Shown: positions 1 to 6,613 of the stretch, one piece after another
Position numbering within the stretch: position 1 is the first letter of the stretch
Layout of the letters: every line of letters starts with the position of its first letter
Assembly: GCA_040081075.1 (NCBI GenBank)
Contig: JBEBHJ010000088.1
Span: forward strand, 1 to 8,708
Reading direction: 5' to 3'
DNA from: JANJUB01 sp040081075
GTDB taxonomy: Bacteria; Armatimonadota; Fimbriimonadia; Fimbriimonadales; Fimbriimonadaceae
Length of the DNA stretch: 8,708 nucleotides
Position numbers and translations under genes: made by a program
The notes under the pieces: model-generated
Databases searched by the model: none
What the model was told of the DNA's origin: nothing
The model's input: the letters and a program-made list of their open reading frames with translations, nothing else

Positions 1-16
1 TGTGTATAAGAGACAG
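1..16. other. Residual Nextera/Tn5 mosaic-end adapter
   Basis: The first 16 bases, TGTGTATAAGAGACAG, are identical to the inner 16 bases of the 19-base Tn5 mosaic end used in Nextera libraries (AGATGTGTATAAGAGACAG). This is leftover library adapter at a contig end, so genomic sequence begins at about position 17. Anything that depends on bases 1-16 should be ignored, including an upstream extension of the first reading frame. Confidence 0.93.
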
Positions 17-54
17 CAGCAATGAAGCTCTGCCGAGTTATACCTGTAACAATG

Positions 55-92
55 CTTGCCCTGGGGGAGTTCCCAACGATGAAATGGGCAAG
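55..92. promoter_or_regulatory. 7-bp inverted repeat upstream of the cNMP-binding gene
   Basis: CTTGCCC (55-61) and GGGCAAG (86-92) are perfect inverted copies separated by 24 bases. The right arm ends one base before the candidate -10 box at 94-99, so the pair spans the -35 region. It could be a split operator. It could also be the remains of a hairpin ending an upstream transcript, but no T-tract follows. A 7-bp repeat can arise by chance. Confidence 0.25.
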
Positions 93-93
93 G

Positions 94-99
94 TATGAT
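94..99 (+). promoter_or_regulatory. -10 box, leaderless-type start for the cNMP-binding gene
   Basis: TATGAT (5 of 6 matches to TATAAT) lies exactly six bases before the ATG at 106, so the expected transcription start coincides with the start codon. A weak -35-like TTCCCA sits at 70-75 with an 18-bp spacer. This supports the start at 106 over the in-frame ATGs at 22, 52 and 79. The rival start at 79 has a GGGGGAG at 63-69 that could serve as a ribosome binding site. Confidence 0.5.
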
Positions 100-105
100 C
101 GGGGC

Positions 106-576
106 ATGTTAGATCCAGCGGTTTTGAAGGGTAGCTACTTGGTTGCAGGACTTGATGATGTCCAAATCCAATCGGTTGCGAGTTTGGCTGAGCTAAAACA
201 CTATGCATCTGGACATCTTCTGGCGAAAATTGGAGAAGCCGCTGATGTCATGTTTGTTGTGATTGGCGGCAACTTAACCGTCACAACGCATGACGGTGAT
301 AAGCTCGGCGAAATAGCGACGGGCTCCGTTGTTGGCGAAATTGCGCTCGTAGATGCTCGCCCGCGAGCGGCAAACGTTGTATGCGTTGGTCCTGTGTCAG
401 TCGCTGTTTTCCCGGTTGACAAGTTGAGAATGCTCATGAACCAAAATCGAGACATGGGCTTTCTAATGCTCGCGAACATTGCCCGGGTTCTGGCTGCTCG
501 ACTCCGTAACGCGGACGCAATTATTGATCAACTCGCCGATGGCGTGGGGGATGTTTGGACAAATGCCCTGGGCTAG
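106..576 (+). CDS. Stand-alone cyclic nucleotide-binding domain protein
   Basis: A 156-aa protein consisting of little more than one cNMP-binding (CAP/CRP-type) beta-barrel and a C-terminal helix. The phosphate-binding cassette is clear: GEIALVDARPRAANV at residues 77-91, with the Gly-Glu pair and the Arg of the RAA motif that normally contact the cyclic phosphate and ribose. Glycine-turn beta strands precede it (about residues 30-75). A helix rich in Ala, Arg and Leu follows (about 115-140), in the place of the CRP dimerisation helix. There is no helix-turn-helix after it and no kinase or channel domain, so it is probably not a DNA-binding regulator by itself. It is more likely a cytoplasmic sensor acting on a partner. 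I chose ATG 106 because of the -10 box six bases upstream; ATG 79 would add 9 residues. The gene converges on the DUF853 ATPase, and the stop codons overlap. The ligand (cAMP, cGMP or none) cannot be told from sequence. Confidence 0.85.
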   Translation: MLDPAVLKGSYLVAGLDDVQIQSVASLAELKHYASGHLLAKIGEAADVMFVVIGGNLTVTTHDGDKLGEIATGSVVGEIALVDARPRAANVVCVGPVSVAVFPVDKLRMLMNQNRDMGFLMLANIARVLAARLRNADAIIDQLADGVGDVWTNALG

Positions 577-2060
577 CGCCTCCTGCGAGACCCGCCAAAC
601 AAGTTTCCAAATACGCCTCGAATCAGAGAGCGACCTAGTTGTGACCCAGCAGCTCTCACTACGCTCTTAGCCATTGACTCAAAAACGCTGTCGGATCGAC
701 GAGCGGATCCACCTCTGGATATCGGTTCGCCCTGCTCATGTTTTTGCTCGGCAACGGCGGCTTCTTCTTCCTCCTTCTTTCGTTCGGCCGCCTGAAGTTT
801 TTCATAGGCGGACTCGCGATCAAGCATCTTGTCGTACTTCCCAGAAACTGGGCTTGAGTTGAAAACGCTTTGCCTGACAGACGGATCGCACGGGCCGATA
901 TGGGCATGCGGAGGAAGGATAAGCGTCTTCTGAACCACCATTGGGATACCTCCGGTTTCTAGGAAGGAAACAAGCGCCTCGCCAACCCCGAGTTGCGTGA
1001 TGACTTCTTTAGTTGAAAAAGCCGGGTTAACTCGGAACGTATCGGCCGCTGAATCTACCGCCTTTTGATCTCGGGGAGTGAATGCGCGTAAGGCGTGTTG
1101 TACGCGATTTCCAAGCTGCCCAAGGACCGTATCGGGCACATCAAGCGGGTTTTGGGAAATGAAGTAAACGCCGACACCCTTCGAGCGGATGAGACGGACA
1201 ACCTGCTCAACCTTTTCAAGCAGGGAAGCGGGAGCGTCCGAGAACAGCAAGTGGGCCTCATCAAAAAAGAAAACAAGCTTTGGCTTATCCAGGTCGCCAA
1301 CTTCAGGTAGCTCCTCAAAGAGCTCCGATAACAGCCATAACAAGAACGTAGAGTACAGCTTAGGATTCAGCATGAGCTTATCCGCGCTGAGAATGTTAAC
1401 CACGCCGCGACCAGATGGATCTGTGCGCATGAAATCAGCAAGCTCCAACGCCGGTTCTCCAAAGAACTTTGTGCCGCCCTGCTCCTCCAACACAAGCAGA
1501 CCTCGTTGAATGGCACCAACTGAGGCTGCACTTACGTTTCCATACTCCTTGGTCAGCTCGTCGGCTCGCTCACCGACGTAAGAAAGGATTGCCCGCAAGT
1601 CCTTAAGATCTAGGAGGAGCAAACCCTCCTCGTCGGCGATCCGGAATGCAATATTGAGGACGCCTTCCTGCACCTCGTTCAGTTGCAGAAGGCGACTGAG
1701 CAAAAGCGGGCCCATTTCAGAAATGGTGGTTCGAACCGGGTGCCCCTGGTCTCCAAAAATGTCCCAAAAGACAACGGGATAGTTCTTGTACGCATGGTCT
1801 GTAACTCCGACCTGCTGCAATCGGGCCTCAACTTTCGGATTTCCGCCCCCGGGCTGACATAGCCCGCTCAAATCCCCCTTGATATCGGCCATGAAAACAG
1901 GGACTCCCAAATCCGAAAATGCCTCGGCCATCGTCTGCAAGGTCACCGTTTTGCCCGTTCCAGTAGCTCCGGCGATCAGACCGTGACGGTTGCCATACTT
2001 GGGCAGAAGACAAACTGGATGATCGCTCATCCCAACGAGGAGGGGGGCTAAATCGCTCAT
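573..2060 (-). CDS. HerA/YjgR-like DUF853 P-loop ATPase
   Basis: A 495-aa cytoplasmic ATPase of the HerA/FtsK-related DUF853 family, represented by E. coli YjgR, which is about the same length (500 aa). Walker A is GATGTGKT (residues 31-38), followed by the ADIKGDLSGL segment typical of the family. Walker B is LVFFFDEAH (about 262-270), and an SQNP sensor-type motif is at about 302-305. A charged Glu/Lys/Ala-rich stretch near residues 430-445, probably helical, leads to the usual hydrophobic and basic tail ending in Arg residues. The family is annotated as a helicase-like or nucleoside-triphosphate hydrolase and its cellular role is poorly known. HerA proper works with NurA in DNA end resection, but no nuclease partner is seen here. 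The first ATG (2060) is used; an in-frame TTG at 2069 would add three residues. The gene diverges from the CBS gene and its stop overlaps that of the cNMP gene. Confidence 0.93.
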   Translation of the reverse strand: MSDLAPLLVGMSDHPVCLLPKYGNRHGLIAGATGTGKTVTLQTMAEAFSDLGVPVFMADIKGDLSGLCQPGGGNPKVEARLQQVGVTDHAYKNYPVVFWDIFGDQGHPVRTTISEMGPLLLSRLLQLNEVQEGVLNIAFRIADEEGLLLLDLKDLRAILSYVGERADELTKEYGNVSAASVGAIQRGLLVLEEQGGTKFFGEPALELADFMRTDPSGRGVVNILSADKLMLNPKLYSTFLLWLLSELFEELPEVGDLDKPKLVFFFDEAHLLFSDAPASLLEKVEQVVRLIRSKGVGVYFISQNPLDVPDTVLGQLGNRVQHALRAFTPRDQKAVDSAADTFRVNPAFSTKEVITQLGVGEALVSFLETGGIPMVVQKTLILPPHAHIGPCDPSVRQSVFNSSPVSGKYDKMLDRESAYEKLQAAERKKEEEEAAVAEQKHEQGEPISRGGSARRSDSVFESMAKSVVRAAGSQLGRSLIRGVFGNLFGGSRRRR

Positions 2061-2070
2061 GGCTCCCAAA

Positions 2071-2080
2071 AGGATACACT
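2071..2080. promoter_or_regulatory. Overlapping divergent -10 boxes (DUF853 ATPase / CBS gene)
   Basis: On the plus strand TACACT (2075-2080) lies six bases before the GTG start at 2087, a leaderless spacing. On the minus strand TATCCT (2076 down to 2071) lies ten bases before the ATG at 2060. The two hexamers share bases 2075-2076, so polymerase could not occupy both at once. No good -35 is visible in either direction. Apart from GGGAG two bases before the ATPase ATG, which is too close, there is no Shine-Dalgarno sequence. Confidence 0.45.
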
Positions 2081-2086
2081 CTTACC

Positions 2087-2488
2087 GTGACCCTTCGTGA
2101 GGTGCTGCATGCCCATATCCCTGTTCTCACCGCTCATAGCACGGTGCGTGAGGCAGTCGATAAAATGGATATCTATCAGTTCCCCGCCCTCGTGATTGTA
2201 GATGAAGTGCAGTTTCCAATCGCGGTTGTGACGGAGGGGGATATTTCGCGCGCAGTGCAAGTTCGTGAGAACTGGATTGGAATGAGTGGGGACGAGGTTC
2301 TTAGTTATGCAACCAAGGATCCAACCATTGCTCCCGCTGATATGGAGATTTCCGATGCGCTTCATAAGATGCTCGCGAGCGGACTCACTCTTTTGCCGAT
2401 CGTTGATGACGGGAGGCTCAGCGGTATTGTTTTACGCGTTGATCTCATGCAAGCGATTCTGATGGATGCTTCTTCTTCACTAAGCTAA
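2087..2488 (+). CDS. Two-CBS-domain protein
   Basis: A 133-aa protein made almost only of a tandem CBS pair (Bateman module): CBS1 at about residues 1-57 and CBS2 at about 68-125. Each repeat shows the expected strand-helix-strand pattern, including FPALVIVDE and then VVTEGDISRAV in the first, and LLPIVDDGRLSGIVLRVDLMQAI in outline in the second. The Asp in the GDIS and VDLM positions fits the usual ribose-contacting residue. Such modules bind AMP, ATP, SAM or related ligands and regulate a partner, and no catalytic domain is attached here. The start is GTG 2087, chosen because the protein begins directly at CBS1 and a -10 box lies six bases upstream. It lies 31 bases upstream of the glucan phosphorylase gene on the same strand, which makes regulation of glucan breakdown by energy charge an attractive but unproven idea. 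Confidence 0.88.
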   Translation: MTLREVLHAHIPVLTAHSTVREAVDKMDIYQFPALVIVDEVQFPIAVVTEGDISRAVQVRENWIGMSGDEVLSYATKDPTIAPADMEISDALHKMLASGLTLLPIVDDGRLSGIVLRVDLMQAILMDASSSLS

Positions 2489-2505
2489 AACGGAAAAGAG
2501 CCCAT

Positions 2506-2511
2506 AATAAT
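2506..2511 (+). promoter_or_regulatory. -10-like box upstream of glucan phosphorylase
   Basis: AATAAT (5 of 6 matches to TATAAT) lies eight bases before the ATG at 2520, inside the A/T-rich stretch 2503-2513. An overlapping CATAAT at 2503-2508 is an alternative. There is no Shine-Dalgarno sequence within 15 bases of the start (the purine run at 2492-2500 is too far away). This suggests that the phosphorylase has its own leaderless or very short-leader transcript in addition to any read-through from the CBS gene. Confidence 0.4.
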
Positions 2512-2519
2512 TACCGGGC

Positions 2520-5075
2520 ATGAAATATCCCAAAAGCGCGCGTTCATTTGAAGTCATTTCCGAACTTCCCGAGCCCCTAAAACCCCTCATGAGGTTGGCT
2601 TGGAATTTTCGGTGGACTTGGCATCATCCAACCCGGGAGCTCTTCCGCGAGCTTGACCGCAAACTCTTCGAGGCCGTTGGTCATAACCCGGTCCAGTTGA
2701 TTCGCGGACTCTCTGGTTCTAGATTGGATAGTCTGCAACGCGACGAAGTGTTTCTTACGAAGCTAAGGCAATGCTCCGACGACCTCGATTCTTACTTGAG
2801 CGAAGGGAAGTGGTTTGGCGCAACCTACCCAGATACCCAAGCCCTGATTGCCTATTTTTGCGCCGAATTTGGAGTAAGCGAGTCTTTGCCCATTTACTCA
2901 GGTGGACTTGGTGTCCTGGCGGGCGACCACCTGAAAGCTGCGAGCGACCTTGGACTACCCCTGGTAGGAGTTGGGTTGCTCTATTCTCGTGGATATTTCC
3001 GTCAGTTCTTAACACCCGACGGCTGGCAGCAAGAACACTATCCGCATTACGACTTTTACGAAATGCCTCTCCACTTGGAACGCGCTCCTAGTGGAAAACC
3101 GCTCTTTGTTGAAGTGGAATTTCCTGATCGAGTGGTTTCATGCCAGATTTGGCGAGCCGATGTTGGTCGTATTCCGCTGTACCTCCTGGATAGCAACGTG
3201 CTCGAGAATGAACCGACCGATCAAACGATCACCGACACGCTGTATGGCGGCGACGAGGAGATGCGGATTCGTCAAGAAATGATCCTAGGGATTGGCGGCA
3301 TGCGGGCGCTGCAGGTTTTAGGCCTTAAGCCGTCAGTCTGCCACATGAATGAGGGCCATGCGGCATTCATGGCGATTGAGCGCATTCGACAGCATGTGGA
3401 GGCGACGGGATGCGACTTTCGAACGGCCCGGCAACTGAATGTTTCCGGAAATGTGTTTACCACGCATACACCCGTTCCAGCCGGTTTTGACGAGTTTCCT
3501 GCTGATCTTGTAGAGAGACACGTAGGGAAGTTGGCCGCCCAAGCGCGCCTCCCATTTGCCGATTTTCTTAGAATGGGCAGATTAGACCCAGAAAACACCG
3601 CATCCAAGTTCAATATGGCTGTGCTAGCCATGGAAAACGCAAACACGATTAATGGTGTATCAAAGCTGCATGCTCAGGTTTCACGCGGGATGTTTCATTG
3701 TCGTTGGCCAAACTGGCCAGAAAACGAAGTTCCGATAATTCCCATCACTAATGGTATCCATACGGCCACATGGACGTGCTCCAAGATGACCGAATTGTTC
3801 GATCAAACGATGGGGTCGGCTTGGCGAGACGATCCGGCGAATTCTGAGGTTTGGCAAAAGATATACGAAGTTCCTAACGGTGATTTGTGGGATTTACGCG
3901 AGAATCAGCGCGGCGATTTGGTTCGCTTTATCCGCAAATATTTGAAAGATGTCGGTGAACGGAAAGGCTTTGCTCGCGCAAGTTTTGGGCAGGTTCAGTC
4001 CGTTCTAGACCCACGTGTGCTCACCATTGGGTTTGCTCGTCGATTCGCCAGTTATAAGCGCGCGACGCTCCTTTTAGCCGATCGAGAACGGCTGAAGAAG
4101 TTGATGTTTCACCCCGAGAGGCCCGTTCAGTTCGTGATTGCTGGCAAAAGCCATCCACGAGACGATGCTGGTAAAAAACTCATCCAGGATCTCCACAACT
4201 TTATCACTCAAGAAAACGCCCAGAGTCGCATGGTCTTTCTCGAGGATTACGATATGCGCATGGCCCGCATGATGGTTCAGGGCGTGGATGTGTGGCTCAA
4301 TAACCCGAGACGCCCAATGGAGGCAAGTGGAACCAGCGGCATGAAAGCCGTTCCGAATGGAGTTCTAAATTGCTCGATTCTAGATGGATGGTGGGATGAA
4401 GCATACGAACCCGGTGTTGGCTGGGCGATAGGCGGACAGCTCGATATTGAGGACCCCAATCAGCAAGATTGGCTCGATAGCCGAACCCTCTATCACCTTA
4501 TTGAAACGGAGATAGCTCCGACGTTTTATCATCGGGTTGATGGTGCGATTCCAACCGGCTGGGTGGAGATGATGAAACGCTCTATCGCAACCCTTGCGCC
4601 GAGATTTTCGACAACAAGGATGGTGCGGGACTACACTGACCAAGCCTACGTGCCGGCAAATACAACCATGATACGGCTCGCGCAAAGCGAAAACGGCGTT
4701 GCGGATGCGCTGTCATGGCGAGAACGGATTAATCGTGCTTGGCCTTCGGTGAAAATCCTGAACACATGGGATGATGCGGGCACGCAAGTCAGCCTCGCCC
4801 AGGGCATCACGCTCACAGTTGAAGTCGACCTGGCTGGCCTAGCAGCACACGATGTGAGGGTTGAAGTGTTAGTCGGTCGGGTGACTTCAACCCGAGATCT
4901 TTTAGAAACGCGAACATTTGAAATGCAACCCTGTGAATCAGAAACTTACCCGAAGTTTCAAGTCCGCTTCGAGATGGAAAATGCAGGAAACATCGGATAC
5001 ACGGTTCGAGTTGTGCCTGATCATGCCGACGTAGCAGTGCCAATCGAGCTACCTCTCGTTACTTGGCAAGCTTAA
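2520..5075 (+). CDS. glgP: Alpha-glucan (glycogen/maltodextrin) phosphorylase
   Basis: An 851-aa cytoplasmic GT35 phosphorylase that cleaves alpha-1,4-glucans with inorganic phosphate to give glucose-1-phosphate. The N-terminal ~110 residues (PLMRLAWNFRWTWHHPTREL onward) are the DUF3417 domain typical of the long Thermus/actinobacterial-type enzymes. Catalytic-core motifs are present in order: HMNEGHAAF (275-283), THTPVPAGF (315-323), NGIHTATW (411-418), RFASYKR (508-514), AGKSHP (541-546) and EASGTSGMKAVPNG. The Lys of GMKA (K609) corresponds to the PLP-bearing lysine of rabbit muscle phosphorylase (K680). A beta-rich C-terminal extension of about 130 residues follows the catalytic domain. 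Length and motifs are complete with no sign of damage. The start is fixed by the typical MKYPKSARSFEV beginning and the -10-like box eight bases upstream. It may be co-expressed with the upstream CBS gene and is convergent with proline dehydrogenase. Confidence 0.95.
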   Translation: MKYPKSARSFEVISELPEPLKPLMRLAWNFRWTWHHPTRELFRELDRKLFEAVGHNPVQLIRGLSGSRLDSLQRDEVFLTKLRQCSDDLDSYLSEGKWFGATYPDTQALIAYFCAEFGVSESLPIYSGGLGVLAGDHLKAASDLGLPLVGVGLLYSRGYFRQFLTPDGWQQEHYPHYDFYEMPLHLERAPSGKPLFVEVEFPDRVVSCQIWRADVGRIPLYLLDSNVLENEPTDQTITDTLYGGDEEMRIRQEMILGIGGMRALQVLGLKPSVCHMNEGHAAFMAIERIRQHVEATGCDFRTARQLNVSGNVFTTHTPVPAGFDEFPADLVERHVGKLAAQARLPFADFLRMGRLDPENTASKFNMAVLAMENANTINGVSKLHAQVSRGMFHCRWPNWPENEVPIIPITNGIHTATWTCSKMTELFDQTMGSAWRDDPANSEVWQKIYEVPNGDLWDLRENQRGDLVRFIRKYLKDVGERKGFARASFGQVQSVLDPRVLTIGFARRFASYKRATLLLADRERLKKLMFHPERPVQFVIAGKSHPRDDAGKKLIQDLHNFITQENAQSRMVFLEDYDMRMARMMVQGVDVWLNNPRRPMEASGTSGMKAVPNGVLNCSILDGWWDEAYEPGVGWAIGGQLDIEDPNQQDWLDSRTLYHLIETEIAPTFYHRVDGAIPTGWVEMMKRSIATLAPRFSTTRMVRDYTDQAYVPANTTMIRLAQSENGVADALSWRERINRAWPSVKILNTWDDAGTQVSLAQGITLTVEVDLAGLAAHDVRVEVLVGRVTSTRDLLETRTFEMQPCESETYPKFQVRFEMENAGNIGYTVRVVPDHADVAVPIELPLVTWQA

Positions 5076-5137
5076 CGCGCTTTCTGATAATCAATATTAT
5101 GACGCTTTGCGGTGAAGCCGCTACCCGCCTAAGTTGC

Positions 5138-6058
5138 TTACTTCTTGAACATTGCTTTTAATATAAACAGCATATTGGCGGGTCTTTCCGCCAATCGCCG
5201 TGTGAAATAGGGATACCACTTATCACCAAACGGAATGTATACACGCACGTTGTAACCATCCTTTAGGAGTGATTCTTGTAAGTCGCGTCTGATCCCGTAA
5301 AGCATCTGAAACTCAAATCGAGACTTGTCAATTGCTTGCTCACGTGCAAACTTGCACAGAGTTTCGATAATCGCCGGATCATGGGTGGCAAAGGCAGGAT
5401 AATTGGCTTCGGCCAGCATGAGTTTTCCGAGTACGACATACGCCTCATCAACTTTTGCCTTCTCTTGGATCGCAACCGTTTCAGGCTCCAGATAAGCTCC
5501 CTTCACCAACCGTGTCCGCATCTGAAGATCAATCATAAGTTGAACGTCTTCAGGCGTTCTGTGCAAATAGCTTTGCAAAACAGTGCCCGTGTTCTTGTGG
5601 TCGCTCCAAACTCGCGCAAGCATACGGATGGTTCGCTCGGTGTAATCAGAACCCTCCATGTCTACCCGGACAAAATTATCGTGCAAGAACGCGGCATCTA
5701 GGACTTGGCGGAAGTTTGCCTCTCCAAAATCGTCACCCAGGTCCAGACCGCACTGCGTGAGCTTAATTGAGATGTTTGTCCTGGCTGCGCACGGACTATC
5801 GGCTATCCGCTCAAGCATCTCGATATAGGCGGCTTTTGCAGCGTTAGCCTCGGTCTCACTGCTTGTGTTCTCACCTAGGTAGTCAAGCGACACCCAATAA
5901 CCACCCTTGGCCAGCTCTTCTGCTATGGGAAGTGCTTCGGCAAGAGTATCACCGGCAATAAAGCGCTTCACGACTCCGCGGAACAAGAAGGAGCGTCGGA
6001 CTAATTTTTCGACCGGACCCAACGCCGCGGTCCTCAAGATGAGGGTTCGTGCTAGCAA
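5138..6058 (-). CDS. putA: Monofunctional proline dehydrogenase
   Basis: A 306-aa FAD-dependent enzyme that oxidises L-proline to delta-1-pyrroline-5-carboxylate and passes electrons to the respiratory chain. Its size matches the single-domain PRODH enzymes of Thermus and Deinococcus rather than bifunctional PutA. The PRODH barrel motifs appear in order: SLDYLGEN (57-64), ISIKLTQ (96-102), RVDMEGS (131-137), LQSYLHRT (161-168), RLVKGAYLEP (183-192), FATHDP (223-228) and FQMLYGIR (250-257). The C-terminal helix YFTRRLAE (284-291) carries the Arg-Arg...Glu substrate-binding residues. The start codon is TTG 6058. It fits the usual short N-terminal helix, and there is a TAGAAT box nine bases upstream. 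No P5C dehydrogenase lies in the window, so the second step must be encoded elsewhere. The gene faces glgP and diverges from the Cys-rich protein gene. The symbol could equally be given as prodh. Confidence 0.94.
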   Translation of the reverse strand: MLARTLILRTAALGPVEKLVRRSFLFRGVVKRFIAGDTLAEALPIAEELAKGGYWVSLDYLGENTSSETEANAAKAAYIEMLERIADSPCAARTNISIKLTQCGLDLGDDFGEANFRQVLDAAFLHDNFVRVDMEGSDYTERTIRMLARVWSDHKNTGTVLQSYLHRTPEDVQLMIDLQMRTRLVKGAYLEPETVAIQEKAKVDEAYVVLGKLMLAEANYPAFATHDPAIIETLCKFAREQAIDKSRFEFQMLYGIRRDLQESLLKDGYNVRVYIPFGDKWYPYFTRRLAERPANMLFILKAMFKK

Positions 6059-6067
6059 GACGGGGGA

Positions 6068-6073
6068 ATTCTA
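6068..6073 (-). promoter_or_regulatory. -10 box upstream of proline dehydrogenase
   Basis: On the minus strand TAGAAT (5 of 6 matches to TATAAT) is nine bases before the TTG start at 6058, with no Shine-Dalgarno sequence between them. It points to a leaderless or very short leader. No good -35 is visible at 16-18 bp. Confidence 0.4.
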
Positions 6074-6096
6074 CTCTTAATCTGGAACTATTTGGA

Positions 6097-6127
6097 TTGC
6101 AAACGAGTTCTAGACTGCGGGTAGAAT
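6097..6127 (+). promoter_or_regulatory. Promoter of the Cys/Met-rich protein gene
   Basis: TTGCAA (6097-6102, 4 of 6 matches to TTGACA) and TAGAAT (6122-6127, 5 of 6) are separated by 19 bp. The expected transcription start is near 6134, giving a leader of about 25 nt that holds a palindrome and a good ribosome binding site. The spacer is longer than ideal, so an activator or a different -35 is possible. TTGCAA is its own reverse complement and lies between the two divergent TAGAAT boxes. Confidence 0.4.
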
Positions 6128-6133
6128 CCGATC

Positions 6134-6147
6134 TAGGAAAAATCCTA
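6134..6147. promoter_or_regulatory. Small palindrome in the leader of the Cys/Met-rich gene
   Basis: TAGGA (6134-6138) and TCCTA (6143-6147) form a perfect 5-bp inverted repeat around AAAA. It sits at the predicted transcription start and abuts the Shine-Dalgarno sequence. It could be a repressor operator or a short RNA hairpin. The TCCT arm is also complementary to the AGGA of the ribosome binding site (6148-6151), but only one base separates them. Confidence 0.3.
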
Positions 6148-6153
6148 AGGAAA
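6146..6153 (+). promoter_or_regulatory. Shine-Dalgarno site of the Cys/Met-rich gene
   Basis: TAAGGAAA, with its GG eight bases before the ATG at 6159, is the only well-formed and well-spaced ribosome binding site among the starts in this window. It fixes the start codon and contrasts with the leader-poor neighbours. Confidence 0.7.
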
Positions 6154-6158
6154 CGAAG

Positions 6159-6527
6159 ATGAAAACACTTTTAAGTCTCATTCTAATCGCAACTGTTGGA
6201 GCCGCCATGGCCCAATGTCAAGGTAGCAGCTGCTGCGCAGGAAAAGCCAAGAATGCTTTCGGCGTTGCACCGTTTGACCAAAATGACGCCAACTATCTGG
6301 CTGAGGCCGAGAAAATGATGGCCGGAAAGTCGGACTGCGCCGGAAAGATGGCCGGTTGCCCGATGGAGAAAATGGCTAAGAAGTCTGAGAGGCCGGTTTA
6401 TAAGCTGTTTGTTTCCGGAAAGGGCTATGAAAAGTTCTGCTGTGCGAAAATGGCGGCTCAAGCTAGACTTGATCACGTTGCCAAGGGCCACACGGTTGGC
6501 AAAGTACAGAAGATCGCTTCAAAGTAA
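6159..6527 (+). CDS. Secreted Cys/Met-rich small protein, possibly metal-binding
   Basis: A 122-aa protein with a clear Sec signal peptide: Lys2, a hydrophobic run at 4-16, and an AMA cleavage site after residue 18. It is thus exported, to the periplasm or outside. The mature part of about 104 aa holds seven Cys (C20, C25-C26, C60, C67, C94-C95), two of them as CC pairs. Met-Lys-rich segments (KMMAGK, GKMAGCPMEKMAKK) and His106 and His111 are also present. Lipobox residues are absent, so it is not a lipoprotein. I do not recognise the family. Cys/Met/His clustering suggests copper or another soft-metal binding, or disulphide-rich extracellular use. The odd number of Cys would leave one free for a cofactor or dimer. 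It has a strong start signal and its own terminator, so it is probably a single-gene, well-expressed transcript. Function remains unassigned. Confidence 0.8.
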   Translation: MKTLLSLILIATVGAAMAQCQGSSCCAGKAKNAFGVAPFDQNDANYLAEAEKMMAGKSDCAGKMAGCPMEKMAKKSERPVYKLFVSGKGYEKFCCAKMAAQARLDHVAKGHTVGKVQKIASK

Positions 6528-6540
6528 GATTTTCAACCTG

Positions 6541-6577
6541 AGGCGACCCGGCGGAAATGCGGGGTCGCCTTTTTTTT
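6541..6577 (+). terminator. Rho-independent terminator after the Cys/Met-rich gene
   Basis: AGGCGACCC (6541-6549) pairs perfectly with GGGTCGCCT (6562-6570) across a 12-base loop. A run of eight T follows (6570-6577). It lies 13 bases after the TAA and should isolate this gene from the downstream DUF4139 gene. Confidence 0.93.
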
Positions 6578-6613
6578 GCATAACCATTTGCAACAATAGC
6601 CGTCTCTTAAGGC

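Noticed and set aside
22..105. Extending the cNMP-domain protein to the ATG at 22, 52 or 79
   Set aside because: The first ATG lies only six bases from adapter sequence, and the extra residues show no domain similarity. A -10 box sits six bases before ATG 106, where cNMP-domain homology begins. ATG 79 with GGGGGAG upstream remains the best alternative.
3272..3646. 124-aa minus-strand reading frame within glgP, and similar frames elsewhere
   Set aside because: It lies wholly opposite conserved phosphorylase motifs such as HMNEGHAAF. It is a by-product of the real gene's codon use, as are the other overlapping frames.
5076..5137. Possible bidirectional terminator between glgP and proline dehydrogenase
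   Set aside because: There is an imperfect TGATAAT-CAAT-ATTATGA palindrome (5085-5102, one mismatch) and a four-base GCGG/CCGC stem (5109-5121). Neither has a T-tract or enough stem to call.
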